A stretch of 64,000 nucleotides of DNA from Dendrolimus kikuchii (GCA_019925095.2 CM034394.1:24662272-24726271); one strand, 5' to 3'. Positions 1-10,895 are shown, numbered from the stretch's first letter. Translations and numbers: made by a program. Notes: generated by a model not told the origin, from the letters alone.

Positions 1-135
1 TATAGCACGTGATAATCGTAACAATATGTACATTAGGTCAGAAAACTGCCGAAGTGGTGCATGCGTTCCGGCCAGGATCGAACCCGCGCCCTTTGAATTT
101 AGGACGCGTACGCTAGCCATTACGCTACCACACAT
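1..135 (-). repeat. S1 tRNA-derived SINE, head part, cut by window edge
   Basis: Read on the minus strand, a tRNA-like head (gtggtagcgtaatggctagc, then a B-box gggttcgatcctggc) is followed by the S1 body motif of a GCACCAC..CAGTTTTCTGAC block. The same block recurs near 4.5, 39.2, 43.6, 50.8 and 56.8 kb. The internal pol III promoter boxes are visible. The element runs off the window start, so its 3' end is not seen. It is not a tRNA gene, because the acceptor stem is absent and SINE body follows the head. Confidence 0.85.
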
Positions 136-634
136 TTATTAATATTGTAAATATCCACAAGGATATCCTTGAATTTAAATGAACTGTATATTTAAATGTC
201 GGGCGTCGCGTCTGTGCCATAAGTTATAATCGTACGGCCTATGAACTGGCAACTTATCTGACGAACTGCGAATGGCCTAGAATGAACACGGATCTATAAA
301 ACATAATGGAGAAGGTTTATTATATAACTAATAAAATTATGTATAATTTGATATTATAGATCGCAGCTGTGCAATTTTAAAACCTAGCAAATGCATTTGA
401 AAAAAATTACACTAGAGCACAAAAAAATGTAATGAACTTGAATATGTCATTTCAAAACTAACTAACAAATTTATTATAATTATTGGGTATTTTAGCAAAC
501 ACAATAAAACCTAGCAAGACAAAAAATACACAAAGATTCACTTATAAAATTAATATCAGTTGCTATGTTTTGAAATTGATCAGCTGCGGGCACTGTACAA
601 CAAGTAGAACAAAAAAAATATCAAAAAATAGTTT
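136..634. other. AT-rich stretch without recognised feature
   Basis: Short A/T runs and no convincing ORF or repeat family. The small frame at 483-704 runs into the neighbouring A-family repeat and has no coding character. Confidence 0.6.
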
Positions 635-885
635 TTTTTTATTGCACAAGTTCAGCAGACAAGCAGACGGCCCACCTGTTGGAAAGCGTTGGGAAGTGTT
701 ATAACACAAAAGGCTACGAAAGGTACAAGTGTGCTGCCGCTCTCTAAAGGGAGACTAGAACCTGGCCACTAATACCGAAACACAACTCTAGGCTGTTATG
801 GCGGTATACCCTATAACCTCGTTGTGGATTGTTTTGTCGTCTCTTACGATAGGCTGCCCGGCCGTAGGAACTTGTATTCTTTCGT
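635..885 (-). repeat. A-family SINE-like repeat, diverged copy
   Basis: Plus strand shows the reverse complement of the family: ttattgcacaagttcagcag, then GACGGCCCACCTG, GGGAGACTAGAACCTGGCCAC, and the end at the family's 5' motif near ttgtattctttcg. Some internal sequence is lost around 690-715. This is one of more than 20 copies in the window. Confidence 0.85.
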
Positions 886-1440
886 CGTTCGTTCGTCTTT
901 GGTTTTGATTTGTGGCCGTTTCATATATCTGAATATTTATTCACTCGCTTTACCATCGGTAGAAATTTGACGTTACTTATGTGGAGGTTATGTCAAATTT
1001 TAATCGATAGTAAGGCAAATAGGAACTCGTCATTAATGCTCTGCATGATTTTTTTTGGTTTTCTTTACTAAACTACTACGAGTCGTAGTTAGGATTTTGA
1101 GGTGCAAATCGGCTAATTTACGAAGAAACAATTTTAGAATTTGTTACAGTAAATGAAAGACGAAAGAAGAAAGAAAATGAACTTATTCAAAAAATATTTT
1201 TATTTATTATTTTTTATTACAACAGCAATCTTCGGATCGATCACCAAGTTTGGGCTTTATTTAGTATATTTTAATTCGTTATCATTTAGGTATACATTTA
1301 AAAAAAAATGAAAAATCATCATCAAATTTTACATTTACTTTTCGTATAGTTTTTTTAATTACTTTATTTGATACACCGTTGGATACCAAGATAAATATTT
1401 AACATTCGTTCTAGTTTAAAATCTAATGTTTATTGTAACC
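886..1440. other. AT-rich stretch without recognised feature
   Basis: No ORF of note and no match to the repeat families defined elsewhere in the window. Confidence 0.5.
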
Positions 1441-1690
1441 TAGCTGGTGCCCGCGACTACGTCCGTGTGGTGCGGTTTTTTAACTATCCCAGGGGAACTC
1501 TTTAATTTTTCGGGATCAAAGGTATCCTATATGTTGACCAGGGATATAAGCTACCACCATACAAAATATCATTTAAATCGGTCCCGTCGTTTCGGAGATT
1601 AGCCGGTATAAACAGACAGACAAACCCCTGACACGGTTTTTAGCATTTTTTTTTAATTGTACAGAAATTCGACCTCTACCATTTTATTAT
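1441..1690 (+). repeat. E-type interspersed repeat
   Basis: It begins cctagctggtgcccgcgact and carries the family core of a GGGATCAAAGGTATCCTATAT-type block, AAGCTACC, AAATCGGTCC and finally AACAGACAGACAAACC. The same order of motifs is seen in other E-type repeats here. The class is uncertain; such ACTAGC-starting repeats in insects are usually non-autonomous or LINE 3' fragments. Confidence 0.65.
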
Positions 1691-2245
1691 ATGTATAGAA
1701 AGAGTATATTTGATATTTAAAGTAATTTGTTTTTTCTTTTATCACTCTTCACAAACTAAATACTGTGGCTCAAATACTACACTGGTTTCTATCATGCGCA
1801 GTCTCCTACTATTTAGGGATACGAAGTTCGCATTATAGTACCGATATTAAATAAACCGCATCCAACTGTTCAAACTTTTCATAGTTCCGAAGTAAAACTA
1901 ACATGAAACAAAGCACAACTGTGCATGTACTAGTGGAACGCATAAATCTGTGTACGTAAGCGCCATAACGCCCGAGGCACGGCACGGGCTCCACTCGGCA
2001 CGGGCATGAGTTATGTTCTATCACGATTAAGGCTTGTGAGAACTTGGAGGAATGTTTTGATGAGTGTACAACGGGCACTAATGTCAATCAGGGTATTCTT
2101 GTTATTCTACATTCTAAGACACATTTACTAAAATATAATAATTATTATTTAAACTGAAAACTGTGCTCCTAACAAGTTCGTTAGGGGATTTTACCGATCT
2201 CTTTTTCAGTCAATCGAAGTCTACTGCAAGTCTAGCCACATATAT
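1691..2245. other. No recognised feature; small GC-richer patch near 1970-2010
   Basis: A short direct repeat of CGGCACGGGC occurs near 1980-2008. No supported gene. The minus-strand frame at 1833-2087 lacks any recognisable domain. Confidence 0.5.
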
Positions 2246-2247
2246 TT

Positions 2248-2551
2248 TTATCCGTGCAGGAACGGAGAAAGAATACAATTCCCTGCGGCCTGGCGGCCTG
2301 TCGTAAGAGGCGATTAAACAACCCACAGCCAGGTGGTAGGGTATTTGCTCGACTGGATGGCGACCACCCCTGGTCTAGAGTATGCCGCCGTAACAACCTT
2401 GTGTTGTGTTCGGGCATTAGTGACCAGGTTCCAGTCTCCTTTAAGAGAGCAGCACCTTTGGTGTTGCAAATGTCCATAGGCGATGGTAACCGCTTTCCAT
2501 CAAGGGGGCCGTCTGCCTGTCTGCTGAACTCCTGCAATAAAAAAAAACATG
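2248..2551 (+). repeat. A-family SINE-like repeat, near full length
   Basis: Starts at the family 5' end (tccgtgcaggaacggagaaa) and ends in ctcctgcaataaaaaaaaac, an A-rich tail. It spans the conserved blocks TGTCGTAAGAGGCGA, CCAGGTGGTAGGGTATTTGC, GACCAGGTTCCAGTCTCC and CCATAGGCGATGGTAACCGC. Sharp 5' ends in several copies plus an A-rich 3' end suggest a short retroposon. ORFs on either strand here are fortuitous. Confidence 0.88.
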
Positions 2552-2553
2552 TT

Positions 2554-2830
2554 CCTGTCTCTCGCCTTCCTCATCCAGACTCTGCGGGTGGCTTTATGCA
2601 AGTCGTTGGTCCACCGGGCAGGAAGGCGTCCTATGTTACGTTTACCAAGACGCGATCGCCTCTCTAGGACACGATTGCTCCCTCACCCATCAGTCCTGCA
2701 ACAGACGTGACCAGCCTACTGCTACTTCAACTTGCTAATTTTGCGAGCTATGTCGGTTACGATATCCTCATTTCTGATTCTATTCACATAAGAAACACAG
2801 AACATGGTTCGCTCCATAGCCTGTTAAGCG
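2554..2830 (-). pseudogene. RTE-like LINE ORF2 C-terminus, decayed
   Basis: Translating the minus strand in shifting frames gives NRIRNEDI, VTDIARKISKLK, AGHV, GKRNIGRLPARWTNDL and RVWMRKARDR. These match the C-terminal block of RTE-type endonuclease/reverse-transcriptase proteins (family pattern: AKISKLKWQWAGH ... GKR..GRP..RW.DDL). Stops and frameshifts interrupt it, so it is dead. It sits between two A-family copies whose A-rich tails point inward at it, so the A copies bracket a LINE relic. Assignment rests on recalled family patterns. Confidence 0.7.
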
Positions 2831-2832
2831 AT

Positions 2833-3104
2833 TTTTTTTTATTTATTGCAGGAGTTCAGCAGACAGACCAGACATATACAACCAAAGGTGCTACAAATGC
2901 TCTCTTAAGGGAGACTGGCACTTGGCCACTAATGCCGGAACACAACTCAAGCTTGTTATGGCGGCATACTCTAAACCAGGGGTGATAGCCATCCAGTCGG
3001 GCAAATGCCTTACCACCTAGCTGTGGGTGGTTTTGTCGCCTTTTACGACAAGCCACCCGGCCGCAGGAAATTGTATTCTTTCTCTGTTCCTGCACGGATA
3101 AATA
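2833..3104 (-). repeat. A-family SINE-like repeat, internally shortened
   Basis: Plus strand reads ttttatttattgcaggagtt, AGCAGACAGACC, then a deletion, then GGGAGACTGGCACTTGGCCAC and on to ctgcacggata, the family 5' end. It is opposite in orientation to the copy at 2248-2551, so the pair forms an inverted arrangement around a LINE remnant. Confidence 0.85.
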
Positions 3105-3196
3105 TTTGCGGGCCAGTCCCAGCGTCAGTTTCCACACACCGTATGTCATGACGGGTAGGACGCACTATACGTAGGTGACGTGAAGAAGAAAGATAT

Positions 3197-3709
3197 TATT
3201 ACATGCCGTCAAAGGAATGTGCATACCTGCCTGTCGTAAAACGCAGTTTTATTGCCTTCCCAGATTTAGGAATTCTTTTGTTTACTTTATGGTTATAATT
3301 TGTAATTAAGAAAAACATGCTATTGTTTTTCTACTTATTTTATAGCCGTCATTAGTGTCGAACTAATCCTTATTATTATTGTTTTCGACTTTGTTGGCCG
3401 TTCGCAGGTGTGCAAATTACATTTTCTTCAAAGAACCCAGCCCCACGAGCTTCCATTGTGTATTGTACAGTTTACTATAAAACAATGCCCGAACGGAGGG
3501 GTGAGGCAGTCGAGCGAAGATTACGATACGAGTAAGACGTACATTCGACAAGCGATATAGTGACGGACTTTGCGCGTGTTATTGAATCGTGCAGTTGTAC
3601 TAGTAGTGTCTAGCTATATTTGTACCTATGTTATACGTGTTTGTATAGTTATAATAAATTCTATAGTAATTCCAACGGCATTTTAATATCGAGTCCCACG
3701 CTCGTAACA
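3197..3709 (+). mobile_element. L-family solo LTR (513 bp)
   Basis: It matches eight other LTR copies here: a terminal TATTAC (family TGTTAC) at the left, GTAACA at the right, AATAAA-like signal near 3654, and the conserved closing block tccaacggcattttaat. Flanks are ATAT (3193-3196) and GTAT (3710-3713), a 4-bp target duplication with one change. No primer-binding site, gag-pol or second LTR is attached, so it is a solo LTR left by recombination. Confidence 0.85.
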
Positions 3710-3762
3710 GTATATTAATTTTTATTTTTAGCATTGTCTTTAATGACTTTAAAAAAAGTATA

Positions 3763-3838
3763 ATAGCGTCCATAGACGACTGTAACCATTTTCCATGAGG
3801 TGGGTCGTTAGTCTGTCTGCTGTATTCCAGCTATAAAA
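3763..3838 (+). repeat. A-family 3' fragment, degenerate
   Basis: The motifs GTCCATAGACGACTGTAACC, TCTGTCTGCTG and a following AT-rich tail are recognisable as the last quarter of the A-family. Confidence 0.65.
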
Positions 3839-4083
3839 ATAGTAAATTGGTAACCGACAGAGACGATAAATCCTCGAAAAAAATAAGAGGTACTGTGTAT
3901 AAATCGCACCGCAAAGTAATATACGTCTATTAGAGTTGCCCACTTGAAAAGCAGTAAATCTTTGGCCACCCCAAAAAGCAGTTTTACAGCTTTTAAGAGT
4001 ACCTGAGTGTATAGTGTACAATCGCGTTTAGTAGGTACATTGAGTTTGTGTGTTTCAGCTTCCGATGTTATACCATATATTTA

Positions 4084-4162
4084 TAGGGTCATGACCCTAA
4101 TCAGACGGTGTAATTATATAATTCATACATGTATGAATTATATAATTACACCGTCTGATTAG
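4084..4162. repeat. Two adjacent palindromes, one perfect over 66 bp
   Basis: Positions 4097-4162 form a perfect palindrome with no unpaired centre (axis between 4129 and 4130). I checked all 33 base pairs: the arms carry AATCAGACGGTGTAATTATA and its exact complement. Immediately before it, tagggtcatgacccta (4084-4099) is a second, 16-bp perfect palindrome. No loop, no ORF and no obvious target duplication were seen. Confidence 0.95.
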
Positions 4163-4169
4163 TGTATTT

Positions 4170-4492
4170 TTTTTATTTTTTTTTTATTGCAGGAGTTCAG
4201 CAGACAGGCAGACGGCCCACTTGATGGAAAACGGTTACCATCGCCTATGGACATTTGCAACACCAAAAGTGCTACAAATGCGCTGCTGCTCTCTTAAGGG
4301 AGACTGGAACCTGGTCACTAATGCCGGAACACAACTCAAGGTTGTTATGGCGACATACTCTAGACCAAGGGTGGTAGCCATCCAGTCGGGCAAATGCCCT
4401 ACCACCTGGCTGTGGGTTGTTAAGTCGCCTCTTACGACAGGCCGCCCGGCCGCAGGAAATTTTATTCTTTCTCCGTTCCTGCACGGATAATA
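4170..4492 (-). repeat. A-family SINE-like repeat, full length
   Basis: Runs from a T-rich stretch (the reverse of the A tail) and ttattgcaggagttcagcag to ctccgttcctgcacggata. All family blocks are present, so this copy is a good consensus reference. ORFs of about 88 codons on both strands lie inside and recur in other copies only because the copies are related. Confidence 0.9.
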
Positions 4493-4532
4493 TATCGTCA
4501 CTTGGCTTGTATGATTTAATGAACTCTATTTC

Positions 4533-4795
4533 TCAGACAACCCAAAGGGCGCGGGTTCGATCCTGATCGAAACACATGCACCACTTAGTCAGTTTTCTGA
4601 TTAATTGTGCATATTGTTACAATTACCACGTGCTAACAACGGTGAAGGAAAACATCGTGATGCAACCTGCACATCGAGATAATCGATGTGTCAAACCTGC
4701 AAAGCCTCCTTGGCTAGTGGGGTATACTGTCCGTTCTCCTCTATAATGGGAGGCCCGAGCTCAGCAGTGGGACATTTATGGGCTCATATTATTAT
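4533..4795 (+). repeat. S1 tRNA-derived SINE
   Basis: Contains the B-box gcgggttcgatcctgatc, then CATGCACCACTTAGTCAGTT, ACATCGTGATGCAACCTGC, ATCGAGATAATCGATGTG, and the closing AGCAGTGGGACATTTATGGG. The A-box half of the tRNA head is degraded or lost. It ends in TTATTATATTTT. Confidence 0.85.
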
Positions 4796-4849
4796 ATTTT
4801 TATATATTTCTCAGACAGATGGAGAACAGGTTAATAATCTTCTTTATTT

Positions 4850-5858
4850 GTACAATAGTACATCTTCTTCTCTATCACTTCATCCTTTCATGATAACTCT
4901 TTCATAGTGCAGGCTGTCAAACGCTGGAATGCGTGGCCTCTTACTGTCAGAGAGGCCATAACTTTACCTACATTTCGTATCTCACTTAGGAAGTACTATC
5001 TGCCTTTAAATAAATATGTCTAATATATTAAACATTTATTTATTTATCTATTGTAATATATTTTAATATAAAATGCTTGTCATATATATTGTTAATAAAT
5101 ATATTTATTTACATTACTAGCGGCCCCGGCCGACGTTGTCCTGCTCTGAACAACAAAAATCTAGGACCCGATCCCAGAGCCACCTACCGGTTCTAATTGT
5201 GGATTTAAACCTTCGGGGGACCCACTCAAACACACAAAAACAAAATCACCAAAATCGCTCCAGGTGATTAGGAGGATTCCAGAAACCGATCTCAGCGCCA
5301 CCTACCGATTCTAATTGTGAGCTTAAACTATCTGGGAACCCACTCAAATACATAAAAACAAAATCACCAAAATCGGTCCAGGTGATTAGGAGGATTCTAG
5401 AATCCCATCTCAGCGTCAGCTATCGGTTCCAACGGGATAAAAAGTATCCTATGTCCGTATCCTGGTTCTAAGCTACCTCCCCACCAATTTTCAGCTAAAT
5501 CGGTAAAGCTGTTCTTGAGTTTTAAATAGTGTAACTAACACGACTTTCTTTTATATATATAGATTTCGTATATACGTATATATTTGTATTTTATAAATGT
5601 GTCTGGATTTATGTATGTATTAAATTTATAGATTAATGTAAGTCTGTATATTTAAATTGTACAGTCCTATCTTGTTTCTGCACCAAAAATCGCCAGATTA
5701 GTTAAGAATTTCTTTTAAGCTAGGTTACCTGGAAGAGATCGCTTTTAGCGATAAGGACGATTTTTGTTTTGCCAAGAAGTATTGTAATTATGCATTTTGT
5801 TTTTTATATTTGTTTATTTTAGGCGAGCAATAAAGTGTTATCTATCTATCTATCTTCT
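4850..5858 (+). mobile_element. J-family (Jockey/CR1-like) LINE 3' end, interrupted
   Basis: Translation of 4875-5025 gives the end of a non-LTR reverse transcriptase ORF (AVKRWNAWPLTVREAI, then TFRISLRKYYLPLNKYV and a stop). The 3' UTR resumes after an E-type insertion with tttcgtatatacgtatatat, GTTACCTGGAAGAGATCGC and TTTTGCCAAGAAGTATTGTA, and ends aataaagtgttatctatcta, a short-repeat tail. It is 5' truncated. The uninterrupted order can be read from the copy at 38.0-38.6 kb. Confidence 0.8.
5118..5563 (+). repeat. E-type repeat with a duplicated 118-bp unit, nested in J-family tail
   Basis: Starts tactagcggccccggccgac and contains two tandem copies of a unit beginning ctaccgg/ctaccga at 5184 and 5302, each with ACCCACTCAAA, AAACAAAATCACCAAAATCG and CCAGGTGATTAGGAGGATT. 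It splits the J-family 3' UTR, so it arrived after that copy. Confidence 0.8.
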
Positions 5859-5859
5859 T

Positions 5860-5986
5860 CTTTACGTGATATAAAACAAAGCTCTCAGCGTCTGTCTCTA
5901 AATCCGCTAAACTCCTCCTAATCGCGCAACGGATTTTTAAGCAGTTTTCGCAATCAGATAATTTTTCACTGAAAGTTTATATATTT
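5860..5986. other. Short unassigned AT-rich stretch
   Basis: Includes TCAGCGTCTGTCTCTAAATC and CGCGCAACGGATTTT, possibly an E-type fragment, but too short to assign. Confidence 0.35.
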
Positions 5987-5987
5987 T

Positions 5988-6216
5988 TTGCCAGGTGGTA
6001 GGGCATTTACCCGACTGGATGGCTGCCACCCCTGGTCTAAAGTATGTCGCCATAACAACCTTGAGTTGTGTTCTGGCATTAGTGACCAGGTTCCAGTCTC
6101 CCTTAAGAGAGCAGCAGCGCATTTGTGGCAACTTTGGTGGTGCAAATGTCCATAGGCGATGGTAACCGCTTTCCTTCAAGTGGGCCGTCTGCCTGTCTGC
6201 TGATTTCCTGCAATAA
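5988..6216 (+). repeat. A-family SINE-like repeat, 5' truncated
   Basis: Begins inside the family at gccaggtggtagggcattta and runs to the tail ttcctgcaataaaat. The first third of the family is missing. Confidence 0.85.
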
Positions 6217-6267
6217 AATATATATCAAAAACTTAATTAAGTTTTTATGCAAGTTAAAAAGACTAGC

Positions 6268-6592
6268 ATTTTTTATTTATTTTTATTGCAGGAGTTCAGC
6301 AGACAGGCAGACGGCCCACTTAATGGAAAGCTGTTACCATCGCCTATGGACATTTGCAACACGAAAGTTGCTACAAATGTGCTGCTGCTCTCTTAAGGGT
6401 CACTGCAACCTGGTCACTAATGCCGGAACACAAGTCAAGGTTGTTATGGCGACATGCTTTAGACCAGAGGTGGTAGCCATCCAGTCGGGCAAGTGCCCTA
6501 CCGCCTGGCTGTGGGTTGTTTAGTCGCCTCTTACGACAGGCCGCCCGGCCGCAGGAAATTGTATTCTTTCTCCGTTCCTGCACGGATAGATA
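6268..6592 (-). repeat. A-family SINE-like repeat, full length
   Basis: T-rich start, ttattgcaggagttcagcag, and end gttcctgcacggatag at the family 5' terminus. It lies in opposite orientation to the copy at 5988-6216, with the A-rich tails facing each other about 50 bp apart. Confidence 0.88.
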
Positions 6593-7092
6593 TCAAAATG
6601 TATATAATAAGAGGTCCAGTATTTAGGTACGAACTGTTAATTCTGTGTGCGCATTTCAGTAGTAGTTTATAATGGCCACACATTCTTTAACTATCAAAGT
6701 AATTTTATTTTAATTTATAGCATCATAAGGTTCCTTTTGCTTCGTAGTTGGGATTAGTAAATTTAGAATCATTTTAGTCTTATTGTGGCGAGTTTATGGA
6801 TCTAATTTGATTGCCAACGTTTACGGTGTGGTTAAATATGGAGTGGACTGTTTTAAATGGAATGTTGCGATGGAAGTTAATTCTAGGAGCTTCTAGAATT
6901 AACTTACATTTCAAACATAAATACAATGTAACTTTATAGTACAGTTATTGATTGCAATAACATAAATCATAATCTAATACCATGCAAGAGAAGTACCCTA
7001 ATATTACATGATATGACACGAAAAAAGCCCATTAAAAATTCTAACTTTAAAAATCTCTTAAACTCCGCATTATCCGAAAGAATATTGATCCC
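6593..7092. other. No gene; one hairpin at 6874-6905
   Basis: The only structure seen is a perfect inverted repeat aagttaattctag / ctagaattaactt (6874-6886 and 6893-6905) with a 6-bp loop. The rest is AT-rich with no recognisable repeat family. Confidence 0.6.
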
Positions 7093-7380
7093 TGGGGCCC
7101 AGTAGTCTGTCGTAAGAAGCAGCAAAACAAACTTCAGGCAGGTGGTAGGGCATTTGCTTGTGTTGATGGCTACAACTCTTTATCTAGATTCTAGAGTATG
7201 CCGCGATAAAAACCTTGAGTTGTGTTCCGGTATTAGTGATCAGGGTTCAGTCAGCATATTGAGGCCGGCAGCACGTTGGCAGCACCTTTGGTATTTCAAA
7301 TGTTCTTACGTGACGATAACCAAATTCCATCAGGGCCGTCAGACTGTCTACTTTACTCCAGCAAACCAGTCAAATTCAAC
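7093..7380 (+). repeat. A-family SINE-like repeat, highly diverged
   Basis: Recognisable motifs in order: GTCTGTCGTAAGAAG, GGTGGTAGGGCATTTGC, TTGAGTTGTGTTCCGG, GCAGCACCTTTGG and a weak CCGTC..CTGTCTAC end. Substitutions and small indels are frequent, so this is one of the oldest A copies here. Confidence 0.75.
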
Positions 7381-7493
7381 CAAAGCATTCCAACAAAGTT
7401 GATTTCAAGATTCGTTGAATAGTCATTGAGGTACGGAATGATAAACATTAAATGTTTTTAGGGTTTCATAGTGAAATGACAAAAAGAATATAC

Positions 7494-7986
7494 TGTTACA
7501 TACCGACAAAGAAACGCGCACCTGATTTATTGCCCCTTCCGCATTCGGAGTTCTTTTGTTTACTTCGTATTTAAAATTTGCAATTAGACAATAGCCTATT
7601 GTTATTGTACTTGTTTATGGCCGTCATTAGTGTCGAACTAAATCCTTATTGTTATTGTTTTCAACTTTGTTGGCCGTTCGCAGGTGTGCAAATTACATTT
7701 TCTTGGAAGAACCTAGCCCACTAGCTTCCATTGTGTATTGTACAGTTTACTATAAACCAATGCCCGAACGAAGGGGTGAGGCAGTCGAGCGACGATTACG
7801 ATACAAGCAAGACGTGTACATTCGACAAGCTATATAGTGACGGTCTTTGCGCGTGTTATTGATCGTGCAGATTGTAATAAGTAGTGTCTAGTTTTATTTT
7901 TACCTGTTTTATACGTGTTTCTATAGTTTTAATAAACTCTATAGTAATTCCAATGGCATTTTAATTCGAGTCCCACATTCATAACA
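7494..7986 (+). mobile_element. L-family solo LTR (493 bp)
   Basis: Begins tgttacataccgacaaag and ends cccacattcataaca (GTAACA mutated to ATAACA). An exact 4-bp target duplication ATAC flanks it (7490-7493 and 7987-7990). AATAAA lies near 7930. No internal retroelement sequence adjoins it. Confidence 0.9.
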
Positions 7987-7990
7987 ATAC

Positions 7991-9419
7991 ATTCATCATC
8001 TCTACTTGAATAACACTCACTTGGCCGTTTTTGAAGAGGTTACAAAAGTACATTCTGTTAGTAACATAAATGTCCTATTAAAAAAAAATTAGATCCACAC
8101 GTGACAATAAACATGTAGGGTAAACGGTTGAAAATTAAATGATTCACATTGTACTAGCAGTAAAGCAGCATCAAACGGCTCAGTTCCAGATCCCATTAGG
8201 ATAATGGCCGGCCGCTCGCTAATGGCCGCGCTCCGAGCTCCATTCACTTCACTCACTCACTCGCTAACCATTCACTCATTCGTTCGATGACTGTATAGCT
8301 GTTGGAATCAAACTTTTAGAGAATTTATAGTTTTACAGTGTTTTATTACTTCCAATCTCTTCAAACTAACATGCTTATGAAATTGTTTTGATTTATTTTC
8401 TTCTCTACTATCTTAGACTCTTTCTAATCAGAAAATGTATTAGATACTATACTTATTATAAACGCGAAAATTTGGAGGGACGTTTGTTGCTCAATCATGC
8501 CAAAACGGCTGAACGGATCTTGATGAAATTTAGCACAGAGATAGATTAGTCTTTAATAAACAGGACAAAGGCTTCTTTTTATCCCATATTTTTTCTCCAC
8601 TCACTTCTGTCTGAATTTAAAAAAATAAATAATATGTAACTCAATGAAAGAGTCGATTCAATTTCTCATTCGATAATCGATGATATGTCAATCGATTAAA
8701 TGATTTGACTCGATTCACGTTCTGTTTGCTAGCGGACTCCACGTCGTTTCTAATGTTGTAAAGCTCAAGGCTATGACGAAAATAAATTTCGGCATTTGAA
8801 AGCCGAACACACAAATGCATGAAATAATAATATATAAAAACAAAATGAATTATTTGTTTACAAAATTCTTTAATGTTTAAACTCAAAGTAGTTTTTGTTG
8901 GCAAAGTACATTAAAATTTATGGAGCAGAATATATTATACCTACAAGCAATCAATGATTTTCGAAAACTTACTTTTTTATCTCATGGAACACTATTTACC
9001 TATACTTATTTGTCTTATTCCACTGTTTTGATGAAGATTCAACGGTTTCATATTAACAGTTACGTGTATAATAGTTTTTGAATATTAAAAAGTTCTAATT
9101 TTATGAAGTGTTATGTTGCCAACACTTGAAAATGGTATAAAATTTGGTTGAAGACAAAATCTTACTAGATGTAAAAATTTATACCGAACTAAAAATAGGA
9201 TTTTGCAAAGTAGAAAATTATGAGCTTTGTTTTTCAGTTAGAAATGTAATATTAATATTAAGTAGTAAATGAGATGACACAGATCAAGATATTAAAAGTA
9301 TATATTCAAATTAAATTAATTAATCGAATAAATATATATTAAAATGAAAATGAATGTATTTATTTCAGAATGGAATCTTACACATTACTAATTGAAAATC
9401 ATGAGTCTACTACCGCTTC
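7991..9419. other. Mostly unassigned; E-like fragment about 8455-8600
   Basis: Around 8455-8600 a fragment carries the sequence ACGGCTGAACGGATCTTGAT plus GAAATTTAGCACAGAGATAG, typical of E-type repeats. At 8255-8290 there is a CACT/CATT-rich simple repeat. No gene is supported in the remaining AT-rich sequence. Confidence 0.5.
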
Positions 9420-9739
9420 CAAAGCAATTTTACATACATACATAACTTCACGCCAGTTCCCTTGCGGGGTAGGCACGAACAACAGAGCGCCATTTAGGCT
9501 TACTCTTACACACCTCACTTGCTTCTTTGACATTCATAACTCTTGTCATGCACTCTCGTCTGTTCTTAAGGCTCCTGACATTACCTTCTGCTAGTACACG
9601 ATCAATTTGATCATGGAAGGTGTGTCGTGGCATTACACGACTTCTGCATCTATCCACTTTTGCATTGTATATCTGTTTAGTCATTCTTTCATCATGCATT
9701 CTTTCCATATGCCCGAACCACCGGAGCAAAGCAATTTTA
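9420..9739 (-). mobile_element. R-family RTE LINE 3' fragment with 13-bp target duplication
   Basis: The element proper is 9433-9726, minus strand. Its translation gives LLRWFGHMERMHDERMTKQI and the terminal WRSVVRAYPARELA followed by a stop, with tail (ATAC)n read in reverse. The exact 13-bp duplication caaagcaatttta flanks it at 9420-9432 and 9727-9739. It is 5' truncated. The plus-strand ORFs over it are antisense shadows. Confidence 0.92.
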
Positions 9740-10084
9740 GCGCAGCATTTAAATTTGGCGCAGCAAACTCCCAACTACCCAGCAACATATCTTTACTTCA
9801 TAATTATTATTATTCGTCCTTTTTAAATGTAGTTTATACTAATACAAAGTTTATGAAAGTAGTTTATATTAATTAACTATTATTTAAACGAATTTTGCCG
9901 AAACTAAGCATTTGTCTTCACACTAGCCATCAGGTGACGTGCCGGGTGCCCGTCTCGTATTCCAATGTTGTATGTTCTGAATTTAAAATTAAAAAGAAGC
10001 TCGAAGCTCGAACCTTTCGAAATGGACTGTCCAATCAAATGGAACGGCCCTGTTACTGACGAATTACGAAAAAAAGTTTTTTGT

Positions 10085-10319
10085 CTATACTAATATTATA
10101 AAACTGAAGAGTTTGTTTGTTTAAACGCGCTAATCTCAGGAAGGAGAATTTTTGAAAAATTCTTTCAGTGTTGGATAGCCCATTTATCGAGGAAGGATAT
10201 AGGCTATATACCATCACGCTAAGACCAATAGGAGCGGAGCAGCAATGAAAAATGTTTCAAAATCGGGGGGGCTTTGAAAACAAATTCCACGCGGACGGCG
10301 TCGCGGGCACAGCTAGTTT
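10085..10319 (-). repeat. E-type repeat, reverse orientation
   Basis: Plus strand runs ctaatattataaaactgaag ... ACGCGGACGGCGTCGCGGGC and cagctagt. The reverse reading starts ACTAGCTGTGCCCGCGAC. A close relative in the same orientation lies at 15085-15320, sharing AGACCAATAGGAGCGGAGCA. Confidence 0.75.
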
Positions 10320-10419
10320 CTCATATTCTGAAAGTTCACTCGGAGTTGCCTGACTCCAGGGATGAAAACGTATCGTACGAAACACAATTAACTCAAGGCT
10401 AACCGTTTCACGTTGATAT

Positions 10420-10891
10420 TGTTACGAGTCGCGAGACTTGAATTAAAATGCCGTTAGAATTACTAAAGAGTTTATTAGAACTATATAAACACGTTTAACA
10501 CAGGTACAAATATAACCGAACACAACAAGTCCAAACGTAATGCAGAAGGCCGTAATTCAATTAAACGCGCGAAGTCCGTCACTTAGATTTCCGATTGTAG
10601 TACACACGTCTCGCTTTGATCGTGGTTTTTGCTCGACTGCCATCGTTTTATACTGCACAAATGCAATATGCCCGCTTGTACTTTAAAATCCGTAACACCT
10701 GGCTAATGATTACAATACAACAATAGGCTATTCTGTATAAACGTATGCCAATAAATAAGTAAACAAAAGAAGACTATAATAAAATAATTACAATAGTTTC
10801 AATGTTATTAGTTCAAATGCCGACGGGTAATAAATGTGCTTCTGCAAATCTGTACATGGAATTTGTCTTTGTCGGCGCCTAGGTTGTAACA
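10420..10891 (-). mobile_element. L-family solo LTR (472 bp), reverse
   Basis: Begins tgttacgagtcgcgagactt and ends aggttgtaaca. An exact ATAT duplication lies at 10416-10419 and 10892-10895. The reverse-strand TATA region (TTTTATAC at about 10645) and the conserved ATGCCGTTAGAATTACT terminal block match the other copies. Confidence 0.92.
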
Positions 10892-10895
10892 ATAT

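Noticed and set aside
1833..2087. Minus-strand ORF of 84 codons as a small gene
   Set aside because: No domain, no start context or splice signal that stands out, and AT-rich random-like composition.
4221..4501. Conserved-looking ORFs on both strands (also at 2254, 6371, 18306, 28880, 29026, 36445, 43264, 60662)
   Set aside because: All lie in A-family repeat copies. Similarity reflects repeat copies, frames are antisense to each other, and stops differ between copies.
3197..7986. LTRs at 3197 and 7494 as the two ends of one full-length retrotransposon
   Set aside because: Each has its own 4-bp flanking repeat, and the DNA between them is A, S1, J and E repeats without gag-pol.
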